From Periconia sp. R9002 (lineage: Eukaryota; Ascomycota; Dothideomycetes; Pleosporales; Periconiaceae): a stretch of DNA of 64,000 bases. The position numbers and the translations under genes are program-made. The DNA lies in NCBI GenBank assembly GCA_023627715.1, contig JAMAHW010000059.1, positions 124,001-188,000 on the forward strand, written 5' to 3'. Under the pieces are notes generated by a model. It made no database searches, was not told the DNA's origin, and worked only from the letters and a program-made list of their open reading frames with translations. Below, in pieces: positions 1-10,654 of this stretch. Numbering within the stretch: position 1 is the first letter of the stretch; each line of letters starts with the position of its first letter.

Positions 1-304
1 GTTGTCGTTGAGTTGGTACAAAAGATCAACTCTGAATCTTCAAGAAAACACCGATGGAAATGTACTCTAGATAGTGGTGCTGCAAATGTCGTTCTTGGGT
101 AATTTTATCTAAGTAGGGTAAGACAGGGAAGGTTGACGAGTATCTAGACGTATCCAATATGGCAAAGTTTTGAGACAAGTATTATGGAAGGATAAAAGGC
201 GTTAGATTTACAAAAAGAACTCGTGCGGTGAAGCCGTTGCGAACTCAGCAGTATATATCAATCAACTACGGCGACAAAAAAACAACAATAATCCTCTACA
301 CCCT

Positions 305-1854
305 TTACATGCGCTGCTTGACTCGCGTCAAGGCTCTTTCAACCACGTTGCGTTCAAGCTGCGGTATGCTCCTTGCCTCCGCTTCAACATCCACTTCAGC
401 ACTTGGGTCGTCTCCCTCCTCGGGTTCGGGATTGCGTGATGCTGGGCGGACCTCGTACCGACGCGGCGGATCTCGCAGGCCGGGCCAGATATCCAGAGGT
501 AGGAAGTCGCCTTGGGTGAGTGCAAACTGTTCTCGCGCCTTTTCGTCGTCTGCATACAGCCGGTCCAGCTCTTTCTGGGCTTCCTCGGCCTTGCGCTTGG
601 CCTTCTCGTGCCTGCGCCTGCGGGATGAAATCTCCACCAGCAGTTCGGCATACGCCAGATCAAAGCGCTCGTAAAAATCCCTCTGACTTTCCCACTCTTC
701 AATGCCGCTGAGTAGATTCGGGTGCGTGTCCTCCAACCAGTGCGCGTGGAAAGACCGCGTGGTGGCCATGTGCAACTTGACCTCCGCGGTCACCTGGGAT
801 ATCATCTTCAAGATGCTGCCCAAGGCTGAGTCTTCATTTCGTAATTGCGTGATGTGATTGTCGACTTGTGAGAGCAAGAACGACATCTCCGAACCACGCT
901 CTCTAATCTCGGACACGACATCATCCACCTCCAATGCATCCTTAGCGAGCACGCTGAGCATTTCCTGCCGCTCTTCCTCTGATATCGGCTCCGGTGGCGG
1001 CGCATGTTGATCACCAGAAGGTACCGGTTCATCTCCGGTAGCCTGTGTTGCTGCGGCAGCACCGCCTTCAGTATGCCTTAACGCGGTCACACACAGATCA
1101 TAGTGTTGGACAAGGGACTGAAATGCCTGCGCCGCTTCCTTTGCATGCCCCTCGAGATCATGGTATAGACTTGGTATAGGGCTCGGGTTGGACGCCGTAA
1201 GAGGTGTGAAGGGGACGTTCTGGATCGAGGAATACAGGTTGTTGAGGGCGGTATCGAAGCTGTCCTTGCTGTCTTCGAGGGCAGTGCGGGCTTCGTTGTA
1301 TCGGTCTATGCAAGCGCGGAGCGAATCCTTGAGATTTGTAACGGTGGAGCTGTCGATGAAATCAAAGAGGTGTTTCTGCGAAGTGTTGGGCGGCTGTAAG
1401 ACGGATTCGATGGGGGTATCGCGAAGGACGGCGAGGGTGGATTGCAACCCGGAGAAGGAGGTATCGAGATCGTGCAGAAGTTGCTTTGCTTCGCGGTCAG
1501 AATTTCGCCACCTCTACTCATGGTTGAGCATACCTTGAAGTCATTCTGCACGTCCGCTTCGATGACGTCGATTCCGCGTCGAACGGCCTCCAGCGCATCC
1601 ATCTGCTGGTCGACAATGTTGCGGATGGAGGCATTCTTGGCAGCAAGAATAGCATTCTCCTCGAGCAGTTCGCGAGCCGAGGTAACAATGTCGTTGGCTC
1701 GCCAGAGGATCGTCTGGGTGTTGAGAGAGCGCTTGGAGGCTACGAAATGGTTGACGAGGTCTGGGAGGGTTTGCGGCCGGTCTGCATCTGCGTCCAGGGA
1801 GCGACGAGAGCTGACGCTACTGGCCGAGGAAGCGGGCGAAGGTGGAGAGGCCAT
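305..1854 (-). CDS. atg17: Autophagy scaffold protein Atg17
   Basis: Two exons, 1534-1854 and 305-1483, are joined across a 50-bp intron (donor GTATGC, acceptor AAAG) and give 499 residues. Atg17 is the cytosolic scaffold of the Atg1/Atg13 kinase complex that starts autophagosome formation. After a Ser/Pro-rich start, residues about 25-107 (LVNHFVASKRSLNTQTILWR onward) match the N-terminal Atg17 signature. The rest is almost wholly helical with long heptad-like stretches, as expected for the crescent-shaped coiled-coil scaffold, and ends in an acidic tail. The start is the ATG at 1854, just inside a Ser-rich opening typical of Dothideomycete orthologs. Length fits the filamentous-fungal family (roughly 430-560). 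The family call is firm; the exact acceptor is less so. Confidence 0.88.
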
Positions 1855-2220
1855 GACTTTGTGAATGGGCGAATCAGGGTAGAATACATGTATGCATCTT
1901 CAGCGGAGGGTATGAGTGACGGAGAGGCCCAGGCAAACAGATACCGGCAGGGGTGGCAGCAAGTACAGCTACCGACGCTCGAACCATGAAAAAGAGTCAA
2001 ATCGGCTCAGCCCATGTCCTGTCGTACAGGTGAAACAGTAGACATGTTCAGTGGTGAGGTAGTGGCTGCGGCGCGATGGGGTCGTCGCGAGTAACAAACG
2101 ACTCGTGACGTGCATGGGAGCGAGCTCCCATCTCAAAGCCCGCTAGGCCTAAACGGTGGAAGCATTCATTCTCAGTATAGAATTTTGAGAATATATGCTC
2201 TAGTTTCCGTAATTACTATC
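1855..2220. other. Intergenic, atg17 upstream region
   Basis: This spacer lies between the atg17 start and the 5S rRNA gene. I see no coding pattern in it; short open frames here lack family resemblance. Confidence 0.5.
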
Positions 2221-2340
2221 ACATACGACCATAGGACCATGAGAACAGAGCTTCCCGTCCGCTCAGCTGTACTTAAGCATGGTACCGGCGGATTAGTAGT
2301 TAGGTGGGTGACCACTAGCGAATACCTGCTGTTGTATGTT
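2221..2340 (+). rRNA. 5S ribosomal RNA (copy 1)
   Basis: A 120-nt match to the fungal 5S rRNA. The ends ACATACGAC and GTTGTATGT pair as helix I. ACCATG (2236-2241) pairs with CATGGT (2278-2283) as helix II, and the core stretches CTTCCCGTCCGCTCAG, TTAGTAGTTAGGTGGGTG and CGAATACCTGCTG are typical. A run of nine T follows at once and serves as the Pol III terminator; the promoter is internal (A and C boxes). Dispersed single 5S genes are normal in filamentous ascomycetes. Several positions differ from the commonest fungal sequence as I remember it, but the helices hold, so this is probably a functional variant. A near-identical copy lies at 59909-60028 on the same strand. Confidence 0.93.
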
Positions 2341-3414
2341 TTTTTTTGCTTTTTTGCAAATTTTTTGTTCCCTACTGGCTATCGAGTAACTAAAAGACGT
2401 TACCTAAGATTCAAACCAGTGTTTGTTATACCGTGACTCAGGAGGTACCTAACGAAACAATTCACTTGGAGTGGTCAATAAGATAGAGCATGCTGTTGTA
2501 AAGTAATCAATTGATGCACTCATCCCACATCTATGAGCTGTACACATCCTCAGTAAGACGTGGCTAAATAAGTCACTGCCAAAACATTGTTTCCGGTGCT
2601 TCCGTTTCTTTTCTCACCATCTTCATTTTCACAGTCTTTTTTTCTTCTCCAACTGTGTTGCGACGCACAATTTTCCTCTCACTTTGGATTGGGCGATGGT
2701 GAGCGATTGCGTGATTGGCTGGTGGTGAAGATTCATGGCAAAGCCTATTGATGGCGTGCTTTTGTGTGCTCCCGTGGCGGAGAAGCCACCGGCCAAGACG
2801 AGGGCGAGGTACTACACACAATTTGCGGTCAATAACTAACTGCTAACATACATCGCTAACTATCCGGAACATTCTTTTGGCGTAGTTGACTACCATGTTC
2901 TGGTTAGTTGGACTCAACTGTAGGGGAAGCGGGCGGGCGATGATGGCAGACTCAACCCCACAGTCACAGTGCCACGCCTCACTAGCGCATCCGATGGATC
3001 GCCCAATCCACCACCCAACTAACTCATCACTAACATCTTTTGCGCGAACGAACCCACCACCACAACCACCACGGCCATAACATAACCGCTCTCTCGTCCT
3101 CGCTGCAACCACCATCTCTTCCCTCGCGCGACGCAGAAACACCTTCCACTCACACCGCCCATTCCTATTCGCCTGCCACGCGGTGGCACTACCTGCTGCT
3201 ATCTTGCCCAAGCTCTAGCACGCCATCTCGCTGCTGCATCTCGACACCCGCCCGCCTTCTTGCGTCTTCGTCTCATCTCACCGCGCACCCACAGTCGTAG
3301 ATGAAGGGCCCCTTACCGGGACCTTCATAGGCACCCTTGCCTTGCGTCCCTTCCGGCGCTATCGCCGTCATTATCAATCATACCATCCAAAACTCCCGCT
3401 GCTTGCTTTGCATT
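2341..3414. other. Intergenic / sconB upstream region
   Basis: About 1.07 kb without a supportable gene. The part from about 3040 is C-rich and pyrimidine-rich and looks like a long sconB 5' leader. Minus-strand open frames at 2573-2821 and 2843-3211 show no family features. Confidence 0.5.
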
Positions 3415-5721
3415 ATGGCGTCAACCTCGACCGCCAATCCCCCTTCCGCCAATGCTCACCAGAGCCCCGACTCTGTCGCAACCCATAGCAATCAGCACGA
3501 CGACTCCGACCTGCCCCGTTCCCCGAGCAATCACAACTCAAAAACCCGTCGCCTGTCCTGGCGCACCTCTCTCGCGCACCCTCCGCTCCCCGCCTCCACC
3601 GCCTTTTCTCTCTCCTCCGCCGCCGCCCCTACCCCTTCCAGCGACGCCCACCAAACACAGCCGTTGGGTCACGAACATTCTCACCTGCGACAACGAACTC
3701 TCGACGACCACCATCACCTCTACCATACCCACAACCACAATCACAACATTGACTCGGAGCAGGACGAGCCGCCTAACAGGAAGAGTGCCTCCAAAAAGCT
3801 CGAGAAAATGATTGCCCCATACCTCGCCCAACACATACCCCAACAGTACAATCCGCTGGGCGGCACCAATGTCGACACTCGTTCCAATGCCAACACAAAA
3901 TTCTGCTACCGCCACCGGCCTGACATGCTTTGCAGAAGGCAAGCCGACGAGCCCACCATGGAGATGCTGCAGGAGGTATGCTCACTTGACCCCCCACGTC
4001 TTGACTCACCGCCTCCGGCTAACAAAGTACAGGAATTGAGCAAAGAATCCCAAGCGGACCAGCAGAGCATCGCCAATGTCTGGTCGCTATTCTCGGCCGC
4101 TCCCTCACGCCAGCGCAACCTCATGCTGCAGGGAATTTTATCCACGTGTTGCTTTCCCCAGCTCTCCCTCATATCCTCCAACGTGCGCAATTTGATCAAG
4201 ATCGACTTTCTCTCCGCCCTCCCCACCGAACTCGGTTTCAAAATACTCTGCTACCTGGACACCACCTCCCTCTGCAAGGCGGCCCAGGTTAGCCGGACAT
4301 GGCGACAACTGGCTGACGACGACGTTGTGTGGCACAAGATGTGCGAACAACACATTGACAGGAAATGTACAAAGTGTGGCTGGGGTCTTCCCCTGCTGGA
4401 CCAGCGCAGACTTCGCACGGAGAAGAGGCGCATTCAGCTGCGTGCGTCGGGGCGAGGACTCAACGAGTGGTCACCGGACATCACTCCGATGCCCGAACCT
4501 TCTAATGGCTCGCATGGCCTACCATCTACATCCCTCCCTTCCAAACGCTCTGCTCCAGACAGCTCTTCGTCTCCCGACACCCCCGCCAAGCGCACGTGCC
4601 ACGACTTTCCTCGCGATCAACAAGCGTCATACTTTGATCAGCCCAAGAAGCGGCCTTGGAAGGATGTCTACAAGGACCGTTTCAAGGTGGGAACCAACTG
4701 GAAGTATGGTCGCCATTCCACGCAGATTCTGAAGGGCCACACAAACGGCGTCATGTGTCTCCAGTTCGACGAGCAAATCCTCATCACTGGGTCGTACGAT
4801 GCGACCGCGAGGGTGTGGGATCTGGCCACCGGCAAGGAGATCAGAACGCTCGTTGGGCACACGGAGGCCATTCGCTGTCTGCAGTTTGAGGATTCCCGGT
4901 TGATCACAGGAAGCCGAGACGGTTCCGTTAGAGTGTGGGATTGGACAACAGGAGAATGCAAGCTTGTCCTTCGCTCGCACGACCATGTTCCAAACAGCGG
5001 TGTCATCGGCCTTCATATGGCAGGCACTCTTCTTGCAACAGCCTCGACGGACCACACAATCGTTGTTCACGATCTGAGGACTCGCCAAAAATACGTGCTG
5101 CGTGGACACGAGGAATGGGTCAATTGCGTCAAGATTGACCTACCATCACGAACACTGTTCTCGTCGTCTGATGATATGAAGGTCAAACTCTGGGACCTCG
5201 ACACCCGAAGATGCATCCGCACCTTTGAGGGGCATGTTGGCCAGGTCCAGCAAGTGGTTCCTCTCCCTCGTGATTTCGAAATTGAGGAGAAAGACTTTGA
5301 AGATGCCAACGACACATCGGACACGGCTTCCGACTCATCCTGTCAACCCCGCTCGTCCGTAGATCCGGATAATTCGCCTCTGTTTCCTGATGATCCCGAC
5401 CGGCCTGCTCCACCATCTTACTTCATTACCGCAGCTTTGGATGGTACAATCCGATTGTGGCACCTCCCTACCGGTCGCACCATTCATTCCTTCTTCGGTC
5501 ATATCGAAGGCGTTTGGAGTCTGGCTGTGGACAGTCTGCGTCTCGTGTCCGGCGCCGAGGACAAGATGATCAAGATCTGGGACCCTCGCACGGGCAAAAA
5601 TGAACGGACGCTGACGGGGCATACTGGAGCGGTGAACTGTGTCGGTCTCAGCGATTCTCGTTTGATCAGTGGAAGCGAGGACGGGACGGTGCGAGTCCAC
5701 TGCTTTGTTGGCGATTCATGA
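3415..5721 (+). CDS. sconB: SconB/Met30-type F-box WD40 protein, sulfur metabolite repression
   Basis: This is the substrate receptor of an SCF ubiquitin ligase that turns off sulfur-assimilation genes (yeast MET30, Neurospora scon-2, Aspergillus sconB). A Ser/His-rich N-terminus precedes the conserved region: the pre-F-box block ([19 protein letters not shown]), the F-box ([19 protein letters not shown], near residues 250-290 after splicing), the Zn-like [11 protein letters not shown] element, and about seven WD40 repeats from 4720 to the stop with recurring GH..WD pairs. An acidic insert of about 50 residues (5281-5400) splits two WD repeats, as in relatives. I start at ATG 3415 (ATTATGGCG), not at the upstream in-frame ATG 3337. 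A 57-bp in-frame segment, 3976-4032 (GTATGC..TACAG), is probably an intron; removing it restores the family sequence and gives 749 residues. Confidence 0.93.
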   Translation: MASTSTANPPSANAHQSPDSVATHSNQHDDSDLPRSPSNHNSKTRRLSWRTSLAHPPLPASTAFSLSSAAAPTPSSDAHQTQPLGHEHSHLRQRTLDDHHHLYHTHNHNHNIDSEQDEPPNRKSASKKLEKMIAPYLAQHIPQQYNPLGGTNVDTRSNANTKFCYRHRPDMLCRRQADEPTMEMLQEVCSLDPPRLDSPPPANKVQELSKESQADQQSIANVWSLFSAAPSRQRNLMLQGILSTCCFPQLSLISSNVRNLIKIDFLSALPTELGFKILCYLDTTSLCKAAQVSRTWRQLADDDVVWHKMCEQHIDRKCTKCGWGLPLLDQRRLRTEKRRIQLRASGRGLNEWSPDITPMPEPSNGSHGLPSTSLPSKRSAPDSSSSPDTPAKRTCHDFPRDQQASYFDQPKKRPWKDVYKDRFKVGTNWKYGRHSTQILKGHTNGVMCLQFDEQILITGSYDATARVWDLATGKEIRTLVGHTEAIRCLQFEDSRLITGSRDGSVRVWDWTTGECKLVLRSHDHVPNSGVIGLHMAGTLLATASTDHTIVVHDLRTRQKYVLRGHEEWVNCVKIDLPSRTLFSSSDDMKVKLWDLDTRRCIRTFEGHVGQVQQVVPLPRDFEIEEKDFEDANDTSDTASDSSCQPRSSVDPDNSPLFPDDPDRPAPPSYFITAALDGTIRLWHLPTGRTIHSFFGHIEGVWSLAVDSLRLVSGAEDKMIKIWDPRTGKNERTLTGHTGAVNCVGLSDSRLISGSEDGTVRVHCFVGDS

Positions 5722-6219
5722 AGACTTTTTCTAGTCTGCAGCGCATTGGTTCGTTATGCGCTATCTGTCCTTTCGTGTTTTTTATGGCGTTTGCCTTTAT
5801 GCCTGTTCCATACCCTTTTTTTTGCCTTTTTTGCACATCTCTTTAGCGATGGCGTCATTGGGATATATATTACGATCAAAAATTCCCATGTCATCGGACA
5901 TCTCTTTCTGGTTTCGTCTCATGATAGTTAGATATAGATGGATGCTTACGGTTTTCGGCTGGGTGGTCTTCAACGACCGGATTATCTTTGCCTCTGGAAA
6001 TATCCCGGTTATGGACGCTTCTAGCTAGTACAGGCGTTCTTTCTTTCGAATTGAAAAATTAGCCGCGGCATTGGCATTGGATAACGGGAATTAACGCTAT
6101 GGAAATATGTGGTATATTTACTAGTTGCTATCTATGTAGTTGGTGTGGTAACGAACCGTGCTCTCGCACAATCGGTTTTTTGAGGACACTTACTTCCCTT
6201 AATAAAGAGGAAAAGTATA
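5722..6219. other. Intergenic, convergent 3' ends
   Basis: This is the spacer between the sconB stop and the 3' end of the small minus-strand paralog. I see no gene or repeat in it. Confidence 0.5.
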
Positions 6220-6691
6220 TCACTTTCCCCCCTCCCCCCCTCCCTTAACAGCGTACGCACGCGGTATTTCCTCATCAAGACTCCCCACAATCTCCATCCC
6301 CTCCCCATCCCCATTAACAAACCTCAAAAAAACCTTCCACGGCCCCACCGTCGCATCCTCAGCAATAACATATTCGCCACGTAATTCGCTCGGCGAATTA
6401 AAATTGAGAACGGAAAAACTCGCGGTGAAGCTGGGGGGAACGTCGTTGTTGTTGTCGATGTTGGTTAAGAATTCGCCTATGAGGAAGTAAGATGTCCCTG
6501 AGATGGTAAATGCTGCGCGGAAGGTGTTGGTTTGATGGGGGGGAGAAGAGGATGTAGCCGGTGGATAGGTTTGGGTGGTCGTTGGACTGTTTTCTTGGGG
6601 TGTTAGATATAGCTCGAGTTGATATATAGGAAGTATAGGCAGGGCAAGGGAGGTGAGGTCTTACGGTGCCTAAGAGAGAGGGGATATACAT
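6220..6691 (-). CDS. Small hypothetical protein, inverted paralog of the gene at 8056 (possibly broken)
   Basis: The frame from 6612 to the stop at 6220 encodes a protein clearly related to the one at 8056-8403: SPSELRGEYVI against SPSELSGEYAI, RFVNGDG against PFKNGDG, then a matching Gly-rich end. The only ATG fitting this frame is at 6691, used through a 52-bp intron 6613-6664 (GTAAGA donor, weak GAG acceptor), giving 139 residues. With the better acceptor (CAG at about 6590) the frame is wrong, so the gene may instead be a frameshifted relic. Homology to the other copy extends about 450 bp upstream through the 5' leader and promoter. Function unknown; a small beta-rich domain is likely from the alternating pattern. 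Confidence 0.45.
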
Positions 6692-7060
6692 ATCGATGTA
6701 TAAATGCTCTCGATCGACTCTGAGTTGTGATTTCGCTGTTTTCTTCCTGTTTGTTTCGTGGTCAACGGTACGAGCTGGGAAAGGGAGGAGGGATGTTCTC
6801 TCGCATTGATAGTTATAGATGGAACGGCAATCGATCTACATACGCTGTGATACAGTCCATGCAAGGGGTAACCTATGTATAGAAATGTATGTACGTATCA
6901 TGACGTTTAGCAAAACGTTCGCAATCTACATGACCAATGCTGGTTGGTTTAGGTAGGTAGTCCTGCTAGGCAACCAAGCTGTTGTGTGACTTGCTGTGCG
7001 CAAGATTGGAGTTGTGGTCTTTGAGCCTGGACTGTTTAGGTAGTGGCTGCAGGGGTAAAT
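6220..7060 (-). repeat. Left arm of imperfect inverted duplication
   Basis: Read on the minus strand, this arm matches the plus strand at about 7560-8403. Shared blocks in the same order include AAACAGTCCAGGCTC / AAACAGTGCAGGCTC, GCACAGCAAG, CAACCAGCAT, GTAGATTGCGAA / ATAGATTGCGAA, ACGTCATGATACGTACATAC / ACGTCATAATACGTACATAC, GAGAACATCCC, CAGGAAGAAAACA, CACAACTCAGAGTCGA / TACAACTCAGAGTCGA, TAGGCAC and GTAAGACCTCAC. Divergence is substantial, so this is an old duplication of gene plus promoter. Confidence 0.7.
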
Positions 7061-7559
7061 AGTCAATATATGAGAAGTATTTTTTGAGGTGTATTTCAGA
7101 CCGACAAAATTCACGTCTTTAAATGCGCAGAGGATGGAAGATACAAGATTTGATTCTCGCATCTACAATACCTCCTACTGGTGTAACCGTTGGGGAAAAA
7201 AATGCAAGAGTGAACTTTTTCGTATATTGACTACATACATACTTAACTCCTGCAGCCACTACATGTACCCCACGGGATGAGGCTATATGTTCAAAAGCGG
7301 CTTGAAACGGCAATTCTTGAATCGGAGCAAAAGCTGGATAGATGTAAAATGAGTATTGTAAGCTGGCATTGCAAACTCTGCAGCAAAGGTCTAATTGATT
7401 GGATTCTTTAGAAACACCAGCGGCCTAAATCGTTGTAACCCGCAGTGTTATTCCTCTGTAGGATCTCAGGCCCAACAGCACGGCTTCTTCCGTTGCAATC
7501 GTACATGCCACTTCTTAACACTCTAGCCTAGTCTAATGCAGACGCCAACGGCTTCCCAG
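7061..7559. other. Spacer between the inverted arms
   Basis: About 500 bp of AT-rich sequence between the two arms. I recognise no gene in it. Confidence 0.5.
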
Positions 7560-8403
7560 ACTTTAATATAAAACAGTGCAGGCTCCAAGATAACAACTCC
7601 ACCTTGTCCATCTAATAGTGTACCATATATCTATTTCTGACGCACAGCAAGACACACAAACAAATTGTCTAGCAGAAATAGCTACATCAACCAGCATAAT
7701 TTACATAGATTGCGAAAGGTCTCCTACACGTCATAATACGTACATACTGTAAATTCATAGCCCGCTACCATCAACTAGTAGGTTACCTCCTCATTCGATC
7801 ATTACTACATACATGGCTTGTTAAAGGGTATGTATGTAGATTAATTGCCATTGTGCTATCTATAAATTTACGAGAACATCCCCCCCTTTTCTCAGTCCGT
7901 ACCACAAAACAACAGGAAGAAAACACTGAAATTACAACTCAGAGTCGAGAGCATATATCACCTTTCTCCCCTAGGCACTGTAAGACCTCACATTACCTCC
8001 CTTGCTCTGTTCATCGTTCCTACTAACTCAGACCGCGTCTGATATCCAACCATAGATGTCGGAATCCACCCAAGCACGAGGACGTTTCGTCTGCGACGGC
8101 CGAGGCCAATTCAGCTCCGAATTCCACGTCTCGGGCAACCTCTACTCTTTCGCCGGCGAATGCTCAAACTCCATTCCAAAATTCACCGCAAGTCCTGCCA
8201 TTCTTACCTACCATTCACCAAGCGAACTGAGCGGCGAATATGCCATTGATGACAGCGAGGAACGTGCGTTTGCTGGACAAAGTGAAGTTTATTTGCCGTT
8301 TAAGAATGGGGATGGGAATAAGATTACTGTCTGGGGCAAAATCGATGGAGGATTGCCTAAGGAGTTCACTGTTGTGGGGAAAGGAAGATGGGCGAGTTCC
8401 TGA
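7560..8403 (+). repeat. Right arm of imperfect inverted duplication
   Basis: This is the partner of the arm at 6220-7060. It contains the promoter, leader, a probable leader intron (GTAAGACC at about 7981 to CCATAG at 8055) and the coding region of the small gene at 8056. Confidence 0.7.
8056..8403 (+). CDS. Small hypothetical protein, 115 aa
   Basis: An intact frame of 115 codons with no signal peptide or membrane segment. It is rich in Gly, Ser and aromatic residues in alternating patterns (for example QFSSEFHVSGNLYSFAGE), suggesting a small beta-sandwich or lipocalin-like fold. I do not recognise the family. Its reality is supported by the diverged inverted paralog at 6220-6691, where the same frame is kept despite many substitutions. 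The ATG follows CCATAG directly, and a GTAAGA donor lies at about 7981 with a CTAAC branch-like site between, so the leader is probably spliced and the exon begins at or next to the start codon. Confidence 0.62.
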   Translation: MSESTQARGRFVCDGRGQFSSEFHVSGNLYSFAGECSNSIPKFTASPAILTYHSPSELSGEYAIDDSEERAFAGQSEVYLPFKNGDGNKITVWGKIDGGLPKEFTVVGKGRWASS

Positions 8404-9091
8404 TGGAGAGAAAAGCGGTATTCATATTTGGGTAAAGGGATAATTGTAAGACTTCTAAGAGCTATTGTAGTGGCTGATTGGAAAAGGGCTTGTATTAAGT
8501 GCTTTCTCTTTCTACTGAGCCCGAGTCAACAAACGCCTCGACAGGCATTGTGTGTTAGCTACAGAATGGAATAGGATTTTCGGTTATGGAATATGAATTG
8601 GTCTGAATATTTGATCTGACAACTTATTCCACTTCCTATAGACCCCTCCGGCATTTCCGTGCCCGCACGCCGACACCCACGTATTTTAGCACTTCCAAGG
8701 GCTAGAGGTACCGCGTAGGTGATGTGAAGTAGCTTATAGATATAAACATCAATTGGTAGCTCTGTGCTGCAGAGGATCAATGGGTGAATCCTGTCTCGCG
8801 AGGGAATCGCCCTACAAACACTAGATAGATGTAGGTGAGCGGCCATGGGAGTCCGTGAGAGAATGGAGGAGCAACAGCTTATATTGCTCTTTGGCATCAA
8901 TGATCCAAGGTTGGACGTTACGGTGGCATTGCGTTGCGTTGATAATGGTGCTGACATAACACCGAGGACCCCACCTTAGCGAGTGACGTGTGGACCACCA
9001 AGCGAATTTGCTCTGACCCCTCCAGCCCCTCGTTGTGTACTCGCACTTTTTTAATCCTCTTGCCTTGCATAATCACCTCGAACCCTCCACC
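8404..9091. other. Intergenic, rio1 upstream region
   Basis: Nothing recognised. A 132-codon minus-strand frame at 8559-8957 has no family features and I treat it as chance. Confidence 0.5.
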
Positions 9092-10654
9092 ATGTCGACC
9101 GCCGTTGCTGCCGATACCACTCCCGCTCCTGCTGACCCTACTCCGACCGAGAACCCAGACGATTACATTGACGATCTATTCGAACCTTCTGACGACGAAG
9201 ACGCCCCCGAACTCACTACCTCGTCCGATGCCCACGACCTCACAAAAGCGTATAATCGGCAACGCAGACTGAACGATGACTCTATCCCGAATTCCGAAAA
9301 GCCCAAGACAAACCCCCAGAAGCCTTCAGCCAACACAAACGCGTCCATCGATGACCAAGTCGCTGCACTGGCCAAACATGCTGGCAAGATCAAGCTCCAT
9401 GACGGAGGAGGAGGAGGAGGTCGTGAGAAGGACAAGAGCGACCGTGCAACCAGCGAGCAGGTTTTGGATCCACGGACACGCATGATCCTTCTGCAATTAC
9501 TCAATCGCAATGTGGTATCTGAGATTCATGGTGTCATCTCCACCGGCAAGGAGGCAAACGTTTACCATGCCATAACTATGGCCGAAGACCACCCGCAGCC
9601 CCTTCACCGAGCTATCAAGATCTACAAGACAGCCATTCTGGTGTTCAAGGACAGGGACAAATACGTCACCGGAGAGTTTCGTTTCCGACACGGCTACAAC
9701 AAGAGCAACAATCGTGCTATGGTGCGAGTGTGGGCGGAAAAGGAAATGCGCAATCTCAAGCGCCTCAACAACGCTGGGATCCCGTGCCCTGAACCACTGC
9801 ATCTCCGCCAGCATGTACTTGTAATGGGTTTTCTGGGCGACAAAAAGGGCTGGGCGGCGCCACGTCTGAAGGACGTTGTTTTCCAGGATCTCACTGCCGA
9901 AGAGGAGGAGCAAAAGTACAAGGAGCTCTACATCCAGCTGCTTTCTTACATGCGCATCATGTATCAAACATGCCATTTAGTCCACGGCGACTTGAGCGAG
10001 TACAATCTTTTGTACCACGAGTCAAAACTTTACATGATTGATGTATCTCAGTCTGTGGAGCATGACCACCCTCGATCTCTGGAATTCCTACGGATGGACG
10101 TGAAGAACGTGTCAGATTTCTTCCGTTCTCAAAACGTCGAAGTCCTCAGCGAGCGCAAGGTTTTCGGCTTCATCACCGGCGAAAACGGTGGCCAAGAGAT
10201 GAGCGATATTGTTGCTCACATCCAGTCTTTGTTCACCCAGCGTGAGTCGCTATCTGAGGAAGAGCGGCGCGTTGAGGACGCCAATGATGAAGTGTTCCGT
10301 ACACAATACATCCCGCAGAACCTCGATCAGGTGTATGACATTGAGCGCGATGCGGATCTTGTTAACGCCGGCAAGCGAGAAGATTTGGTCTATCAAGGCC
10401 TTCTCGCTGACAAAGTGGCTCACACCAATGAGTCGGACGTTACGGAGTCGGGCTCTGAAGATGAAGCGTCATCCGATGATGAGGATGAATCGAGATTTGA
10501 GAAGGGACCTTCTAGAGGCAAGAAGAACATGGACAAGGATGCCAAGGCCGCGCATAAGAAGGCAGTCAAGGAAGAAAAGCGAGAAAAGCGCAAGGAAAAG
10601 ATGCCGAAACATCTCAAGAAGAGTCTGATGAAGCAGTCGTCAAGAAAGAAGTAA
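9092..10654 (+). CDS. rio1: RIO1 atypical serine/threonine protein kinase
   Basis: Rio1 acts in late cytoplasmic maturation of the 40S ribosomal subunit (20S pre-rRNA processing) and in cell-cycle control. The single exon gives 520 residues. An acidic N-terminal tail is followed by the RIO kinase fold: nucleotide loop STGKEANVYHA near residue 150, AIKIYKTAILVFKDRDKYV with the ATP-binding lysine, the RIO-specific flexible loop GEFRFRHGYNKSNNR, catalytic loop HGDLSEYNLLY with Asp300, and the metal-binding MIDVSQSVEHDHP with Asp317, the site phosphorylated in the family. A lysine-rich and acidic C-terminal tail follows, as in yeast Rio1. The start at 9092 has a good context (CCACCATGTCG); the in-frame extension to 9035 uses a non-ATG codon and is unlikely. 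Confidence 0.96.
   Translation: MSTAVAADTTPAPADPTPTENPDDYIDDLFEPSDDEDAPELTTSSDAHDLTKAYNRQRRLNDDSIPNSEKPKTNPQKPSANTNASIDDQVAALAKHAGKIKLHDGGGGGGREKDKSDRATSEQVLDPRTRMILLQLLNRNVVSEIHGVISTGKEANVYHAITMAEDHPQPLHRAIKIYKTAILVFKDRDKYVTGEFRFRHGYNKSNNRAMVRVWAEKEMRNLKRLNNAGIPCPEPLHLRQHVLVMGFLGDKKGWAAPRLKDVVFQDLTAEEEEQKYKELYIQLLSYMRIMYQTCHLVHGDLSEYNLLYHESKLYMIDVSQSVEHDHPRSLEFLRMDVKNVSDFFRSQNVEVLSERKVFGFITGENGGQEMSDIVAHIQSLFTQRESLSEEERRVEDANDEVFRTQYIPQNLDQVYDIERDADLVNAGKREDLVYQGLLADKVAHTNESDVTESGSEDEASSDDEDESRFEKGPSRGKKNMDKDAKAAHKKAVKEEKREKRKEKMPKHLKKSLMKQSSRKK

Noticed and set aside
2110..2436. Open frame overlapping the 5S gene (and its twin at 59852-60265)
   Set aside because: The shared peptide text of the two frames is just the translated 5S rRNA; there is no protein family behind it.
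8559..8957. 132-codon minus-strand frame before rio1
   Set aside because: Irregular composition and no domain; located in the rio1 promoter.
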